From contig CACVBU010000743.1 of NCBI GenBank assembly GCA_902728285.1, forward strand, positions 2,180,802 to 2,244,801: a DNA stretch of 64,000 nt, written 5' to 3'. Position numbers and translations under genes: made by a program. The notes beneath the pieces are model-generated. The model searched no databases and was not told the origin of the DNA. It saw only the letters and a list, made by a program, of their open reading frames with translations. This DNA is from Clytia hemisphaerica. Taxonomy: Eukaryota; Cnidaria; Hydrozoa; Leptothecata; Clytiidae. Positions 1-12,200 of the stretch are shown one piece after another (within the stretch, counting starts at the first letter, position 1; the number at the start of each line of letters is the position of its first letter).

Positions 1-217
1 AAAATTTACCAAACTGTTGCGGAAAGGACATAATCTGAAATTTTAAGTATGCAACTGTTTTCAAAAACTGTCAAGAAAGCAATTATTCGTGGTTTAAAGT
101 ATTTAGTATTCAATTTTACACTTTTAAATTGCTTAAAAATCATAAGTATGAATTTTTATGTATTCCTAAATAAAATAAATTAGTTCTCAAATAATGTTGC
201 GGAAAGGACAAAAATTA

Positions 218-1370
218 GAGGGAACAGACTCTTGAAGGTTACACAGAATAAGAAGATCGTGAACGGTGTAGACTGGTTGGTCTGGATTGAATGATAAGAT
301 GTCCTTAAGAGCTTCTTTACTGTTGCCCCAATGCCATCTGGGATACCTTTACCATGTCCACTTTCAAGCCAAATCCATTTAATATCAATTTTATTATTCA
401 GAATATGAATGTAATAACCAGCACATGGTTCTGTTCTGTACTGAGATGTTGGCGAATCAGAAATAAACGTTTATTTTCTTAGCACCAGTCTTCACTAGTT
501 CATCAAGAATTGGTTGAATACTTGTCATGACTGCAGGAGCTTTATGGTCAGTGCAATCACTGATGGCGCAACGAGAATATCTGCTTATTTCGAACCATAT
601 GTGCATTGGGTGAAGGCAAACTGTATCTTCATGATAATACGCTGACTTTTCTTCACGGCTTTGTCGCATTTTGGCCTTTTCTGACCAATCGAGCTGAATG
701 GTGATAACGTCAGACTTAGATTGGGCCTCTTTTCTTGCAAGTTTAAATGCTTTGTATTGCGACTGAACACGAGACTTGTGGTCATGCATTATTTTCAATT
801 CGTTGAGAAGTCTTTTTTTGAATTTGGTGAAACTTAAAGTTACTAGAACTTTACGGCTAACTTTCTTTAACCTTCTTTTTTTTTTCTTTGTGGTTTCAAT
901 TTTCTGCCATTCTGAAAATGTAATAGGCACACTGAAGTTAAGATCCTTAACTTTTCTGACAAGCTCATAAATATTGCGATAATATCCATAGTGTCATTCC
1001 ATCTTATGTCAGTGCGTTTTGTGAATTTGCTTAGTGCCTCAAGTTTTATTTCGGGATCAAGCACATTACACAAAGACAGGTTCCCCAATCGTTTGGGTTA
1101 GGCTTCACCACATTGAAAGGGCAATTTTGTGAAAAATTGATAAACTGCACTCGTTGGAGTTTTCAGCCTTGAATTTCTCAAATAATGAAGAAATTGAACA
1201 CAAACGATATCTGAGGGACAGGATCTCGTCGGGATCTGCAGGGTTTTTCTTCATTTTTTTGTATCCGTACACAACGTGAGACATCATCTCGTAGAAAAAA
1301 CTTTCTTACTAGTTCTTGTAACTCAGTTAAGCTTCCTTTTCTGAGTTAAATGAACGTTCAAAAGATTTAC
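218..1370 (-). pseudogene. Frameshifted transposase-like gene relic
   Basis: Reading the minus strand from about 1290 down to 218 gives segments of one protein spread over several frames. Order: a block containing KPNPNDWGTCLC (near 1130-1070); a lysine/arginine-rich block; VITIQLDWSEK and CLHPMHIWFE (about 710-590); then, after a one-base frame break near 470, FSDSPTSQYRT and SGHGKGIPDGIG (about 465-320). The SD(G/S)P-x-x-QYR and HGKG-x-DGIG signatures belong to a protein family that I recall being widespread in invertebrate genomes as unnamed transposon-associated proteins; the conserved acidic residues suggest a DDE-type transposase. At least three frame changes make it non-functional. I cannot name the superfamily. 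Confidence 0.6.
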
Positions 1371-1690
1371 CCCAAGCTCTTGCCTCATTTTGGTGTTAAA
1401 GCCCAACTAGGAGACCATCATGCACCAGTTTAGATTTTACTTTCTTCTTCTGAGATGGACTTGGGCTCCACAGCTTCATTTTGGGTACTGGAGCTTGTTG
1501 AAGAAGAGAGTGTCATTATTTGATGAAGAAGATGACTGTTCACCGGTGCTTGTATTATTTTTTTCATAAGATCTTCTCAAGCGTCTCATCTTATTCTTTA
1601 CAATAGATTTTTGTGGAGTGGAAAGTGTTATCAGTTCTGGTTTGCAACCTTTTCAACTCTTTCTGTTTTGCTCTATAGTTTTTCTTTGCC

Positions 1691-1719
1691 AACCCTAACC
1701 CTAACCCTAACAACCCTAA
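1691..1719. repeat. Interstitial telomere-like repeat (CCCTAA)n
   Basis: Three consecutive CCCTAA units followed by an interrupted fourth are present. This is the complement of TTAGGG, the standard metazoan telomere repeat. It is short and internal, inside the region of the transposase relic. Confidence 0.75.
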
Positions 1720-3488
1720 ACAGCTTCATTTTCGTTAGATTTTCTGTCTTAAGCTGCCTTTCTGTTTGCAGCATTCTTTCTTTCGCGATCTTGATCCTTT
1801 AACTTTCCATGTAGCCTTTTGTTCTGATAAATAATTGCTCTTTTTTTCTCTTGATCTCTCTGTGCTAGTTTTACCCATTTTACTATTATATCTAATCTAA
1901 AGAAAAAGATACACTTTTAAATATGAAACAATTTTTGTTAGGCTAAAACCTTTAGAAAATGAATTATCATCACAACATCAAATTTCATATTTGATTGTTT
2001 ACAAAATCTCTGCACGCCAAACGTTTTCCATTCAAAATTGAATGTTTACAAATCAGAAAGCAATGCAATGTCTTCATGAAAAGTTAAAAATTAAAAGAAT
2101 GACATTGGAAGAACTAAAAGTAGTCCAAAAAACCTAAAATACATCGAAAAAACATACCAAACTAACTCAGAAATTCAGTTTTAAAAAAGCGTTGCGGAAA
2201 GGACATTAGTGTTGCGGAAAGGACATCATGTTTGAACCTTGATTACTTGTGGACAACACAACATTCAGAAACCAAACTTATAAAAATAATTTCTTTATAA
2301 GAATGCTAGCAAACTGGATAAAGAATTCAAGCCCCGACACCCCATGGAAAAAAATTGTGTACAAATGTTTAGCGTTGCGGAAAGGACAGATTTTGGGACC
2401 ATGGCTTATTGACATCCAAAGATGTATGAATTCTAGATCAAGTACAGCATCCTTTTAAAATTAAAAAAGATTCTGTCAATGCTAGATAGAACAGCTTTTA
2501 AAAAAAACCTGTTTTGGGTGGAATAGCAACAGTAGAAACAATTTTCTGACTCAAACAACAAAAGTGTTGCGGAAAGGACAAAATTTGGAGCCATAAATGA
2601 AACCTGAAGTAAATACCCTATGATTTTATTAGAAGCAAAGAAGGAAAAAAATCATATAAAAATTTACCTTCCCCATACCTTTAGAGTATGAAATCAAGTC
2701 ACTGTAATGATAGAACCCTTTATAAATGGTACATTTCAGTCTCAGTTCAAAGGGCACTTTTTTGAAAAAATGCCAAAAATTGGCTTTTTTCAACTTTGGA
2801 CTCAAATTTTTGAAAATGACGGTCCAGGTGCCAACTTAAACTGAATTTCCCATGGGGACACATGTAAAGTAGAAGCTTTAAGCCAATAAAACCCCTGCCA
2901 GTTCGTCTCCTTGAATAGCTATATCAAAAACTGTTGCGGAAAGGACAATGTACAACTTTGAGTAGAATCGCCCAGCGATGCCCAGATGAGAAAATAAGGT
3001 AGCCATCTGATCTAAGAGCATCCTGCTGACCTGTGACCTGTGACCTGTGTTTTGCAGTAACCGTGTGTAAGGTCGCCAGGCCAAATCGATAGTTTAGATC
3101 ATCGTCGTCACGTCACCAAAATTGAAAATAAACCACAAATAAAAGACGTACAAAAAGATGAAAAACTAGCAGCATGTATAGAGACTCCAAGAAAAATGAA
3201 CATGGCAAGAAAAATGAACATGGCAAGAAAAAATACCTGTACTAGTTTATAAAGTCAAAAGAATACCTGAAAGAATATCATTTTTCTGGAGCAAATCTGA
3301 TAGCTATTTTACCTTGTTGTTGATCATTTGGCAGCCATTTTGTTTCTACAGACTCTTTCTGCAACTGGACTAACGTACTATGGATACGGCACATTCAAAA
3401 TTGGAAAAAAATTGTTTAGTGCGTGTGTGCAGCCAAATAAAGTCACACAGCTAAACTCTGTTGTGGAGCAAGGGTAATGGAAACGCTT

Positions 3489-3564
3489 ATTCCGATCGGG
3501 AACAATTTTTACCTTTTGAACGAAAAATTTCTTTGTAATATATTACAACGTTCCCGATCGGAAT
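3489..3564. repeat. Short foldback (15-bp arms)
   Basis: ATTCCGATCGGGAAC at 3489-3503 is repeated as its exact reverse complement at 3550-3564, with a 46-nt AT-rich loop. It is probably the ends of a tiny inverted-repeat element; the core CCGATCGGGAA recurs in the TIR of the element at 5898-6327. Confidence 0.55.
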
Positions 3565-3953
3565 AAAATTGTATAAACAAAATGGCGCTGGAATCGAAAG
3601 TCAAAATGTTGGTTCTTTTAAAATTGTTCAAAAGAATTTAGATTACCCCTACAGAAAAAAGTTAAGAAATCAGCAGCTGCCATTTCAGTAACAATTGCTT
3701 CTCACATTCTAACACTTCATATTCTTCCAATCAGGTATCTTTTATTTTTATTTTACTTTTGTTTGGCATAAATTGCTTTGGATTTTATTTTTTGTTTTTT
3801 ATCTTTAAAAAATCAGTTTTTAAAAGGTATCCTGGATATCTTCTATACCACAACAAAGGTTTGATTGTGATTGTGATTGAAAAAATCAATAACCTATCAA
3901 TTTTATTGGTGATCAAATACTCACTTGACGACTTGACTCCAAATACTGTACTC

Positions 3954-4010
3954 GGTTGGTTCGAAATGCAGGAGACAGGACGCAGGAGACAGGACACAGG
4001 GCGCAGGTCA
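3954..4010. repeat. Short minisatellite (AGGACACAGG-like), left copy of an inverted pair
   Basis: Starting with GGTTGGTTCGAAATGCAGG, this block consists of about 10-bp degenerate units of the type CAGGA(G/C)ACAGGA. The reverse complement of the whole block, including the GGTTGGTTCGAA edge, is found at 6970-7026. Weaker traces of similar units are at 3029-3051 and 21788-21818. Confidence 0.6.
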
Positions 4011-4124
4011 TACAAACTACAGACTGGAAAATTGTAGTAACATATACTTACTTTTGATACTTTTGATGGGTTCTTTGAGTCTCTCAATCATCCAATTTGG
4101 AAATCCGATGATTCACCATTTCTC

Positions 4125-5791
4125 TCACACTGTTTGAATCCGCTCTCCTGTAGGGATAATAATTCGGGAGCAGTGGTTCGTCCGGCAGTGTGGAAAGAAA
4201 AAGGTCAAGTTGTCTTTTGAATTTAATTTTGTGCAGTTTGTGATATTACGAATGTAGAATGGGAGAGAATTGAAAAGCTTAGGTCCTTCTTCAGATAGTG
4301 AGCCTCTCCAAATGTTTTTGTGTTTAGAATTTACTTCTTTAAGGTGGCATTTTCGTCCGAGTCTCTGGTTTTCGTAGCAGGTGATACCCCCTTTGTTCTC
4401 AGAGTGGTTGAAATTTGGAGAATATTTCTCTAAGATATACCAAGTATAGATGATTTGATATCTTTCTCTACGTCTTTCCAGACTGTATAATTTTAGAGTT
4501 TTAAGTTTTTCCCAATAGTTCAGTTTTTGTAAAGAGAATATTCCATAGACCTTTTCGCCTTTGAGTCCGCCATATTGAATTGTATGCAAAAATTATGGTG
4601 GCCGAATTGCCGTGGTGAAATTCCCTTAGAAAGTATGCAATACATATGCAAAAAGAAAGTGTTAAATAAAAACTTACATGCATAATTTGCATTATATTAA
4701 AGTGTAATCTTGTAGAAAAAAGATTAAATTTGCTTCTCTTGAAAACTAAAAACAATTATATTCACTCATCTCTTAGAACAAGCACTTCAAAAGACCATAA
4801 CATTAGACAGAAACTCAAACTGAAAAATCACCCGCGAAGGTAAAAAACAATCCTTATTCGGCTGACGGCAAATTATTCTCCTGGGAATAGAGCCGCCAAA
4901 TGATCAAATCAAAACATTGATAAAGTGTGACGTCATAATTACTGCTTTCAGTTTGCGTGTTTTGAAAGTTTGATGTGTGTACTCCGTCTTCGTGGAATTT
5001 TTTAATGGCATGAAAACAGAATATGCAATGTCTTTAAGAACAAATTCCTAAAAGGCTTTTGTTGTTCTGTAAATATTTCCTTTGGATTAAGAAATTCCAT
5101 CTTTTATTGTTCTAATGATTATAATATTTATTTATAAGATGCTTTGTTGTCTTTTTAATCTTTGTGTAAACTTGCATATGTTTTGCATACATTCCAAGTA
5201 AATCCAACCACGGCATTTTCGTTCCTGTATTTTTGCATACAATTCAAGATGGCGGACTCAAAGGCGAAAAGGTCTATTTAGGAATGATTTTTGAAGCTGT
5301 TCTAGTCGTTGCATTTGGTGTCTCTTGGATGGTGACCATAGCTGTGAACAGTAATCAATGTGAGGGATTGCCAATGTCTTCCATAGGGTCAGCATTACAG
5401 TAGGGTCCCTTGTTTTGAAAGTTCGATATATCCATGAACTGATACCTTTGACCTTGTCGATTACATTTTCTATATGATTGTCATATGTCATACCCACATC
5501 TAAAGTGATCCCAAGGTCTTTGACTGTAGTCTTGGTCTCTATCACCTTTTGGGTATCAGAGAAGTATTTGGAGAGTTCTTTAAGTTCTTCATTTCTACCA
5601 TAATTGAGATGTTCAAATTTAAGTCCATTCAATTTCATGTTATTCAATCCAGTCCACTCATAGACTGCGTTCATGTCATCTTGGAGCTGAATGATATCAG
5701 CATGGTTTTTGATTTCTTTCATTAGACGTGTATCATCAGCAAATGATGATAAGAAAGAGTGTAATATCTTTTTGCATATCTTTTTTATCAT
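4125..5791 (-). pseudogene. 5'-truncated non-LTR retrotransposon reverse transcriptase, interrupted
   Basis: The minus strand at 5791-5275 encodes the C-terminal half of a reverse transcriptase: the catalytic FADDT box (about residue 18 of the open stretch), then LGITLD, IDYCSQLWSP and RLEQLQKSF, all typical of LINE polymerases of the Jockey/CR1/L2 type. The reading resumes at 4545-4125 with LNYWEKLKTLKLYSLERRRE, the usual continuation, and ends LFNSLPFYIRN. Between the two parts sits the 727-bp element at 4548-5274. The N-terminal endonuclease and the first RT motifs are absent, as expected of a 5'-truncated insertion. After removing the insert the two halves are still one base out of frame, so the copy was already decaying. 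Confidence 0.8.
4548..5274. mobile_element. 727-bp TIR element with TA duplication, inserted in the LINE
   Basis: The left end GACCTTTTCGCCTTTGAGTC (4548) matches the reverse complement of the right end (to 5274) for about 45 bp with one mismatch, and more weakly for about 80 bp. TA flanks both ends (4546-4547, 5275-5276), the hallmark of Tc1/mariner-type insertion. It interrupts the reverse-transcriptase reading exactly. No transposase coding is seen, so it is non-autonomous. Confidence 0.85.
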
Positions 5792-5897
5792 ATAATGTAT
5801 AAAATGTTTCTAAAAACATTATACGCAATGGAAAATTATATATTATACAAAATACGCTATTTAAAAGATTTTTAAATGACAAGCCATCAATCCTAAA

Positions 5898-6327
5898 CAG
5901 TCTGTGCCACTAACCCGATCGGGAAGATTCTTCCGAAATGGGAAGAACCTTCCCGAACGGGAAATTAACTTGACTCCCAAACGGGAAGATCTTCCCGCTT
6001 TTTTACTTACATAGGATTTTTTGATTGGGTTGAAACTTCCTGTTTGGGAAGTTAACGCAGTTTTTTCAAAATTAAACCAAATTTCCACGGTAAAGTTTAT
6101 TTTTCTTTCGGTGAAAAATCTTAAAATTTGATGCTTTTTCAGCTCCAAAATGTTTCAACTTTCGCCGGTCATCGTACAGTTTTGCCGAAGATTCAGTCAT
6201 TTTCCATCTTCCCAAAGAGGAAGAATCTTCCCAATCAGGAAGAAAAAATTTGCCTAAGTTCTTCCCGTTCGGGAAGTTTCTTCCCATTTCGGAAGAATCT
6301 TCCCGATCGGGTTAGTGGCACAGACTG
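5898..6327. mobile_element. 430-bp TIR element with CTAAA duplication
   Basis: The ends start CAGTCTGTGCCACTAACCCG and are inverted copies of each other for about 75 bp, continuing into repeated TTCCCGATCGGGAAG-like and TTCCCGAACGGGAA-like palindromes. CTAAA is present at 5893-5897 and 6328-6332, a likely 5-bp target duplication. There is no coding capacity, and open frames here are products of the palindromic sequence. Confidence 0.75.
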
Positions 6328-6969
6328 CTAAATATTGACAAAATGACATTTAAATTATGTAAATGATGACGCTAGCACAAAATACAAGGTGTGTACATCA
6401 GTTTACAACAAAATGTTTTTTCATGCTCAATAGGATGCTGATGGTGCAAGTAGATATAGATTTATATATTTTGAAAACATTAAATGCTCCAAGAGAGCTG
6501 TTTTAGAGATATGAAAATAGTGACGTCATTTTCATCAAAAATACGAGATAGGGAATGAAAATATTGATATATTAATAAAATACAAACTTTTGACGCTTTT
6601 TTAGTCAATTTTTGTTATCATACCCAAGGTGATGCAGATTTTCCTGTTGGGGCTGTTTAAAGATGAGATAAATATTTTTAACACATGTATTTTGTGTATA
6701 ACATATATGTCACATGTCAATGACATTGAAAAGATAACTGTACACTATACTATACATGCGTGATTTATGTGTAATATATAATACAAGTATTACAGGTCCG
6801 TGTTATACACGAAAATTCAAAAGCACGTGGTAAGCATGTGGATAGATTTTGACCTTTAAAAACGTTCTAGACCAATAAAATACACTCAGAATGATATTTC
6901 TAAGGATTACGATTGTTTTTCAAACATTTTCTTTGTCTTTTACAGCAATTAAAGCTGACCTGTCAGCAC

Positions 6970-7026
6970 TGACCTGCGTCCTGTGTCTTGCCTCCTGGGT
7001 CCTGTGTCCTGCGTTTCGAACCAACC
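6970..7026. repeat. Short minisatellite, right copy of an inverted pair
   Basis: This is the inverted counterpart of 3954-4010, built of TCCTGTGTCCTG-type units and ending TTTCGAACCAACC. The two copies are about 3 kb apart and bracket the LINE fragment and two TIR elements. Confidence 0.6.
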
Positions 7027-7750
7027 GTACTGTACTTGGCATTTTCTTCGACGATTTTCAATTTGTGCGATCACTTCAATTACTTTCGATCCTATTGAAT
7101 ACTTTGATTGTATCGAATATGTTTCCTGTAGCAACAGATTGGAATTGAAACCCAGTTTATGTGGTAGTTAGTCACACTAGCGTCCCGCCGAAATGCATAT
7201 CAAAGATTAATGCTGTGAAAGCGCTATATCTTGCTATATCTTGACTACTCAGGCTTGACTCACAAGCAAACAAATGTGCGGCAAAACTTTTAAAGAGATT
7301 CATGAAAAAATAACTTGGCCAGTATAGACCTAACTCTTCGTACAAAAATTACGGGAAACGCATATTTGGACTTTGTACCCTACTGTATGAGGACCCTGCC
7401 GACGCACCGGACTTAACGAACACCGGACACGCGAAAGTCCGGTGTAAAATGAGAATTTGTTTTACCACCGGACAATTTCTACACCGGACTTAAGGAAGTC
7501 GGATGTCCGGTGTCGGAGAAGGATATGACTCCTGTGTATTTTCAGTTTCAGTAACAGTTTTAAATTTCAAGCCTTTTTAACAGTTTTAAATTTCAAACTT
7601 TTCTTATAATTAACTTTTTTAATTGTTTATTTTAGTTAGTCTATACTATAGGAAATTAAGCTTTCAGTAAAAACAACATCAGTCATCTACATCCAATTCA
7701 AGCTCAAGATCCTAAGACAATTAATTAAAACTTAGTTTAAATGGGTTAAT

Positions 7751-8014
7751 AGGGGGGTTTGTACTTTTACGGTGTGACGGGATTGGCCCTTTTTTAGTAC
7801 GGTATTACGGGATTTGATGAAAAAAAAGACGGGAAAACGGTATTTTAAAACCAGACGGTGACGGTATTTGGCCTTATTTTTTGTCATTTTGCCGGTATTT
7901 GAACCTGTACAAACCGGTGTGACGGTGTTATAATTTTTTATAATTTTCGGGGTTCCGGGATTCAGCAAAAATGTTGACGGGAAAACGGTATTTCGAACCC
8001 CTACAAACCCCCCC
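7751..8014. mobile_element. Small TIR element, ends AGGGGGGTTTGTA
   Basis: GGGGGGTTTGTA at the left is mirrored by TACAAACCCCCCC at the right. The interior contains many degenerate repeats of ACGGTATT, ACGGGA and GACGGTG. No coding capacity and no clear target duplication. Confidence 0.55.
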
Positions 8015-9201
8015 TTACTAGGCTAGTTAAATTCTCTGATTGATTGATGTTGACAAAAATCAACAAAAAGTATCGGAAATTACCTAAATTTTGAGCCATA
8101 AATGATGAAAAGGTTTGACCTGTGCCAATAACCTGGAAAACTAATTTGAAGAACAACTATCCAAGAAAAAGATCTACTGGTCACCCACCTCAGCATAGCT
8201 GGTCCTCTAATATTTCAGGATTATGATTTTACTAACCCTGGGGTCCACTTAAAGCTTTTTTATTTACAGACTGGGTGGCTCAATAGTGTACCGTAACTTG
8301 GTCTAATATCAACATCTAATTTTGACACCTCACCAGATTTTGAAAGCTAATAAATTTCTATTCAAGTACATTGGAAGGCTAATTTACAATGGAATTGAAG
8401 AACATTGTGTAGGGCATTGGAGAAGAATGTGGTATAGTAAAACAATTGAAAAAGAGTGATGTCTTAAAAAATGTTTTACTTTAGATCTTGTGTTTTCAAT
8501 CTTTTGTTATCAAAAAGTGACACTTGTGGGTTTTTTTTTCTCATTTTTACTGCACTTTTACACTTGTATTCTTTTGATTCAGGTAACTAGCTCTCATCCT
8601 CTAGATGACTGCACTATTCTTTTTCTTTGAAATCTAGACTTTCCTAGTATGGCTTACTGCCTGAGAAGAGTTTTAGTTGAAGATCAAATCAGTATAGCTA
8701 TGGTTGCTATTGCCTGTCTTTTTCTTTTATATTTGATAGTCATTTTTACAAGAGAAATGAAGTTGATCCTTTTTTTTCCATTTTTAATTTTAAGCTCAAT
8801 TCTGCATATTGTTAAACTTAAACAGGATATTGAAAAGCTATTGCAAATACACACCCCATGACAGTGCAATTTTGGTCATAACTTTGCAACCAGATTTTTT
8901 TGAAACTTTAAAATACGCACAATCAGGACCAATTCCCAGCCTTCAAAACATCTCATTGAGTTTAACAGTCTAACACTAATCACAACACTTAGACTTTTGT
9001 AATATCTAACTTTCTATTTAGGTAAACTTTATTAGAAACCCAGTTTTTTTGACTTTCCGATGCTTTGTTATGATCAAGTTTTTCTATTTATATATAATTG
9101 GCCTAAAACTTTCAAAACTTTTATATTTTTAGAAAAAAATTCATACCCTTCATTATGTATGTAATGTAAATTAAAAAAAACACACAAAACGAACTAAAAA
9201 A

Positions 9202-9270
9202 ATGGCATTCGATGATGAAGAAAGTCAAAGTGATTATGGTTCATTGATATCACCAAGAAAAACTAAAGAG
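9202..9270 (+). CDS. Coiled-coil gene exon 1 (residues 1-23)
   Basis: Begins MAFDDEESQSDYGSLISPRK; an in-frame TAA lies 30 nt upstream and the context is AAAAATGG. Donor gtatag, phase 0. The acidic/Ser start is not coiled coil. Confidence 0.75.
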
Positions 9271-12200
9271 GTATAGTGTAGCTCTGGTTAAGGAGGCCCA
9301 ATTTTTGCGCCACATATTTTATTTGTAGGCAAAAACTTGGCAGTTGAAAGCTTTGTTTGAAAATATTAAAAGAAGTCATTACATTGAAGTCAAAGAAGGC
9401 CAGTGTATTAACTTTATTTCTGCACTTTTATTCACAAGTAGCTAAAGGCAGGGTTATTTATATTGGACTGTCTAGACCAGACCTTAGATATTATGACATC
9501 TCAGAAGATTTTCTATATGTAAAAGTAATTTTTTGATTCTATTGGGAAATTTTGCCATTCTTAGGGAAATCTGTAATTTTTGAATAAACGTCCCTTGTGG
9601 TTTAATGGTTCTGACATCATTGCCTTTTCCTGGGAGATGAAGCTCAAGTTTGATAACCACTGTGTCATAACGATTCAATAATCAAGTGAAATTATATTTT
9701 TATTAAAGAAAAACATAGTATGTACAGGTATGTATCGCTTTTTTCTTTGAAGAGGACAGCTACAATCAAGACGCTCAAAGCTGACGATATCAAACTGTTA
9801 CAGCTTGAGGATGAAAATGCATGGCGAATCAATCAAGTATCAAATTCTATGGTATGTTTATTCATTATTTAACCTACTTTCAAAAATTTAAAAATTTTAA
9901 GCATGTAGACAAACAATAGACTCCTCTTCCTACTTATCTGCCAGCTTGGTTTTAACTTTTTTGAAATTTTGAAATGGCTGTACCACAGCACTATCCGAAA
10001 TTTTGCGATTTTTTGTTTCTTTATTGCCAACTTTAGGATTGTTAGACGTAGTACTGTGTTTATCATTTATTCTCAATCTCTCTATCTTGTTAATTTAAAG
10101 TTTGTATATAAAATATAGAGACAGGCTTTATACGAGCCTATGTTATACCGGGTGCACCAAAAAAAAGTATACAGGTTTGTCGAGATATTGTGAGCTTTAG
10201 TATTTATATTCTTTGTTGGACCTACCCCGGTGGGCTGTAGGTCCTATAAATTAACCTCTGTTCGTCCGTTCGTTCGTCCGTTCGTTCGTCCGTTCGTTAC
10301 TAGCTTTTCTCGGGATTGGCTCATTAGTTTTTCCTAATTTTTTGCACAAAGATGCAAAATGGTAATGCCCAAAATGTGACGGAGCCCGATTTTCGAAAAA
10401 AATTCATTTCCGGCCGAAAATGCCGGAAATATGCCGGAAAAACCGGTTTTTTGGCATTTTCTCGAGATTTCATCATTAGTTTTTTCTGATTTTTTGCACA
10501 AAGATGCGTATTAGCAATGCCTAAAACATGGATTAGTCCGATTTTTGAGAAAATTCTATTCCGGCTGAAAATGCCGGAAATATCCCGGAAATCGCCGTTT
10601 TTTGCAGATTTTCATTGGACTTTTTCCTTATATTTCGTTGTTTTTTCACACAAAAACATTATTTGTAGCAATGCCCACCATCAAGCATGGTTTAATTGTC
10701 AATAAAAGTGATTTTTGAAGCCGGAACTTTCTAAAAATCGCCGGAACAACCTATTTTCGCCGGAAAAACGGTATTTCTTGAATTTCTCGAGCTGTACTTT
10801 ATATTTTTTCATGAAATTTTGCACACTGATGCAAAATGACAATACCTAAAATGTGATGGAGCCCGATTTCCGAAAAATATTTTTTCCCGGCCGAAAATGC
10901 CAGAAATATGCCGGAAAACCGTTTTTTTTTACATTTTCTCGAATTTTCATCTTTAGCTTTTTCTGATTTTTTGCAGAAAGATGCGTATTTGCAATGCTCA
11001 AAACATGGTCGAGTTCGATTTTTGAGAAAAATTTTTTTCCGGTTGAAAATGCCGGAAATCGCCCTCTTTGCAGATTTTCATTATATGTTTTCCTTGTATT
11101 TCTATGTTCTTCACACAAAAACATTATTGATAACAATGCTCACCATCAAGCATGATTCAATTGTCAATAAAACTGATTTTTGCGACCAGAACTTTCTATT
11201 AATTTTTCCCTACAACCCTTCCCTCTCCCCCCATCAACAATCAATTGATGAATTTATTGCGTTATGCATTTTCGCTAAACGATATATTTTCTGACTGATT
11301 TTTTTCTCCTCGCATTGCTATCTAACTTTCATCATCAGGTAGGTCCATTCAGCATCTAGCTTGTTCATTCTTTTTTGATCGCATAGAGGATGCTCTAACT
11401 TAAATTTTGAGATATCATACATTAAATTTGAGAAAGTAGTTCGAAAGTTATTTAAGAAAAACTGACTTTTTTTCCATGTCGAAATTTCAAAAAAACATAA
11501 ACAGCAATCACGCTATAAATAAGACGAAATGACAAAAACACAATTTTATTGGGGTTTTTTTATCTTTTTTTTTTCTTATTTATATTTTGCCAACAGTTTG
11601 TCCGTCTTATTTGCACGTCATGAACATTTCCAACACCAGCAAACTCAATACAGACCCAAATTCTTTGAGCAAAAAGTGGAGGAATGGTGATCTAATTTTT
11701 CAAAAGTTTTCTCACATAGCACACACATAACATCAAAACCTCTCTTGGAGATTTCAAAAACTTTTTTTCAGCTTTTCCAAAAATATTATCCCACATGGGA
11801 ATAGCTTGTTTTACCATATTCTTAAATTCCGTAACGAGTTTTGATGAACACAGTTGCATTTTTCGGTATTTTTATGTGTAAAGAAGGTAAATGTCGAGAG
11901 AAAGGTTTGATCGCTGTTTTTGATGATTATTTGAAATTTCGACATAAAAAAAAGTCCGTTTTTTTCAAATAATTTTCGAATTACCTTTTCAAATCTAATG
12001 TATGATAGCTCAAAATTCAAGTTAGAGCATCCTCTATACGATAATAAAAGAATGAACAAAAAATTTAAATCCTGAAGCTCAGAATATCTCGACAAACCTG
12101 TTTACTTTTTGCGAAGCGAATTTATGAGCGAAGCAGTTTTGCTATATTGTGCACGTACCTTTAACTTCTATCCCAAGCGAAAATTTGCTATAAAATTTGC

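Larger units (their letters stand above)
15..2947. repeat. Seven dispersed copies of a 16-bp motif flanking a transposase relic
   Basis: The motif TGTTGCGGAAAGGACA (first base sometimes C) occurs at 15-30, 195-210, 2191-2205, 2210-2225, 2374-2388, 2565-2580 and 2932-2947, always in the same orientation. I saw it nowhere else in the window. The copies lie on both sides of the minus-strand transposase-like relic at about 218-1370. Irregular spacing and clustering next to a transposase fit subterminal transposase-binding sites of one DNA transposon, whose left end probably lies outside the window. The motif is seen directly; the function is inferred. Confidence 0.7.
6333..9201. other. Non-genic stretch upstream of the coiled-coil gene
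   Basis: Apart from the minisatellite at 6970-7026 I see two repeat patches. At 7390-7520 there are several CCGGAC/GTCCGG units in both orientations. At 7751-8014 there is a small inverted-repeat element. No exon with supporting splice sites or a recognisable protein is visible. A 70-codon open frame at 8649-8861 has two hydrophobic stretches but no other support. The promoter of the downstream gene should lie near the 3' end of this stretch, but no core element stands out. Confidence 0.5.

Noticed and set aside
8649-8861. 70-codon frame with hydrophobic stretches
   Set aside because: AT-rich sequence easily yields hydrophobic frames; no homology, no splice or start support.
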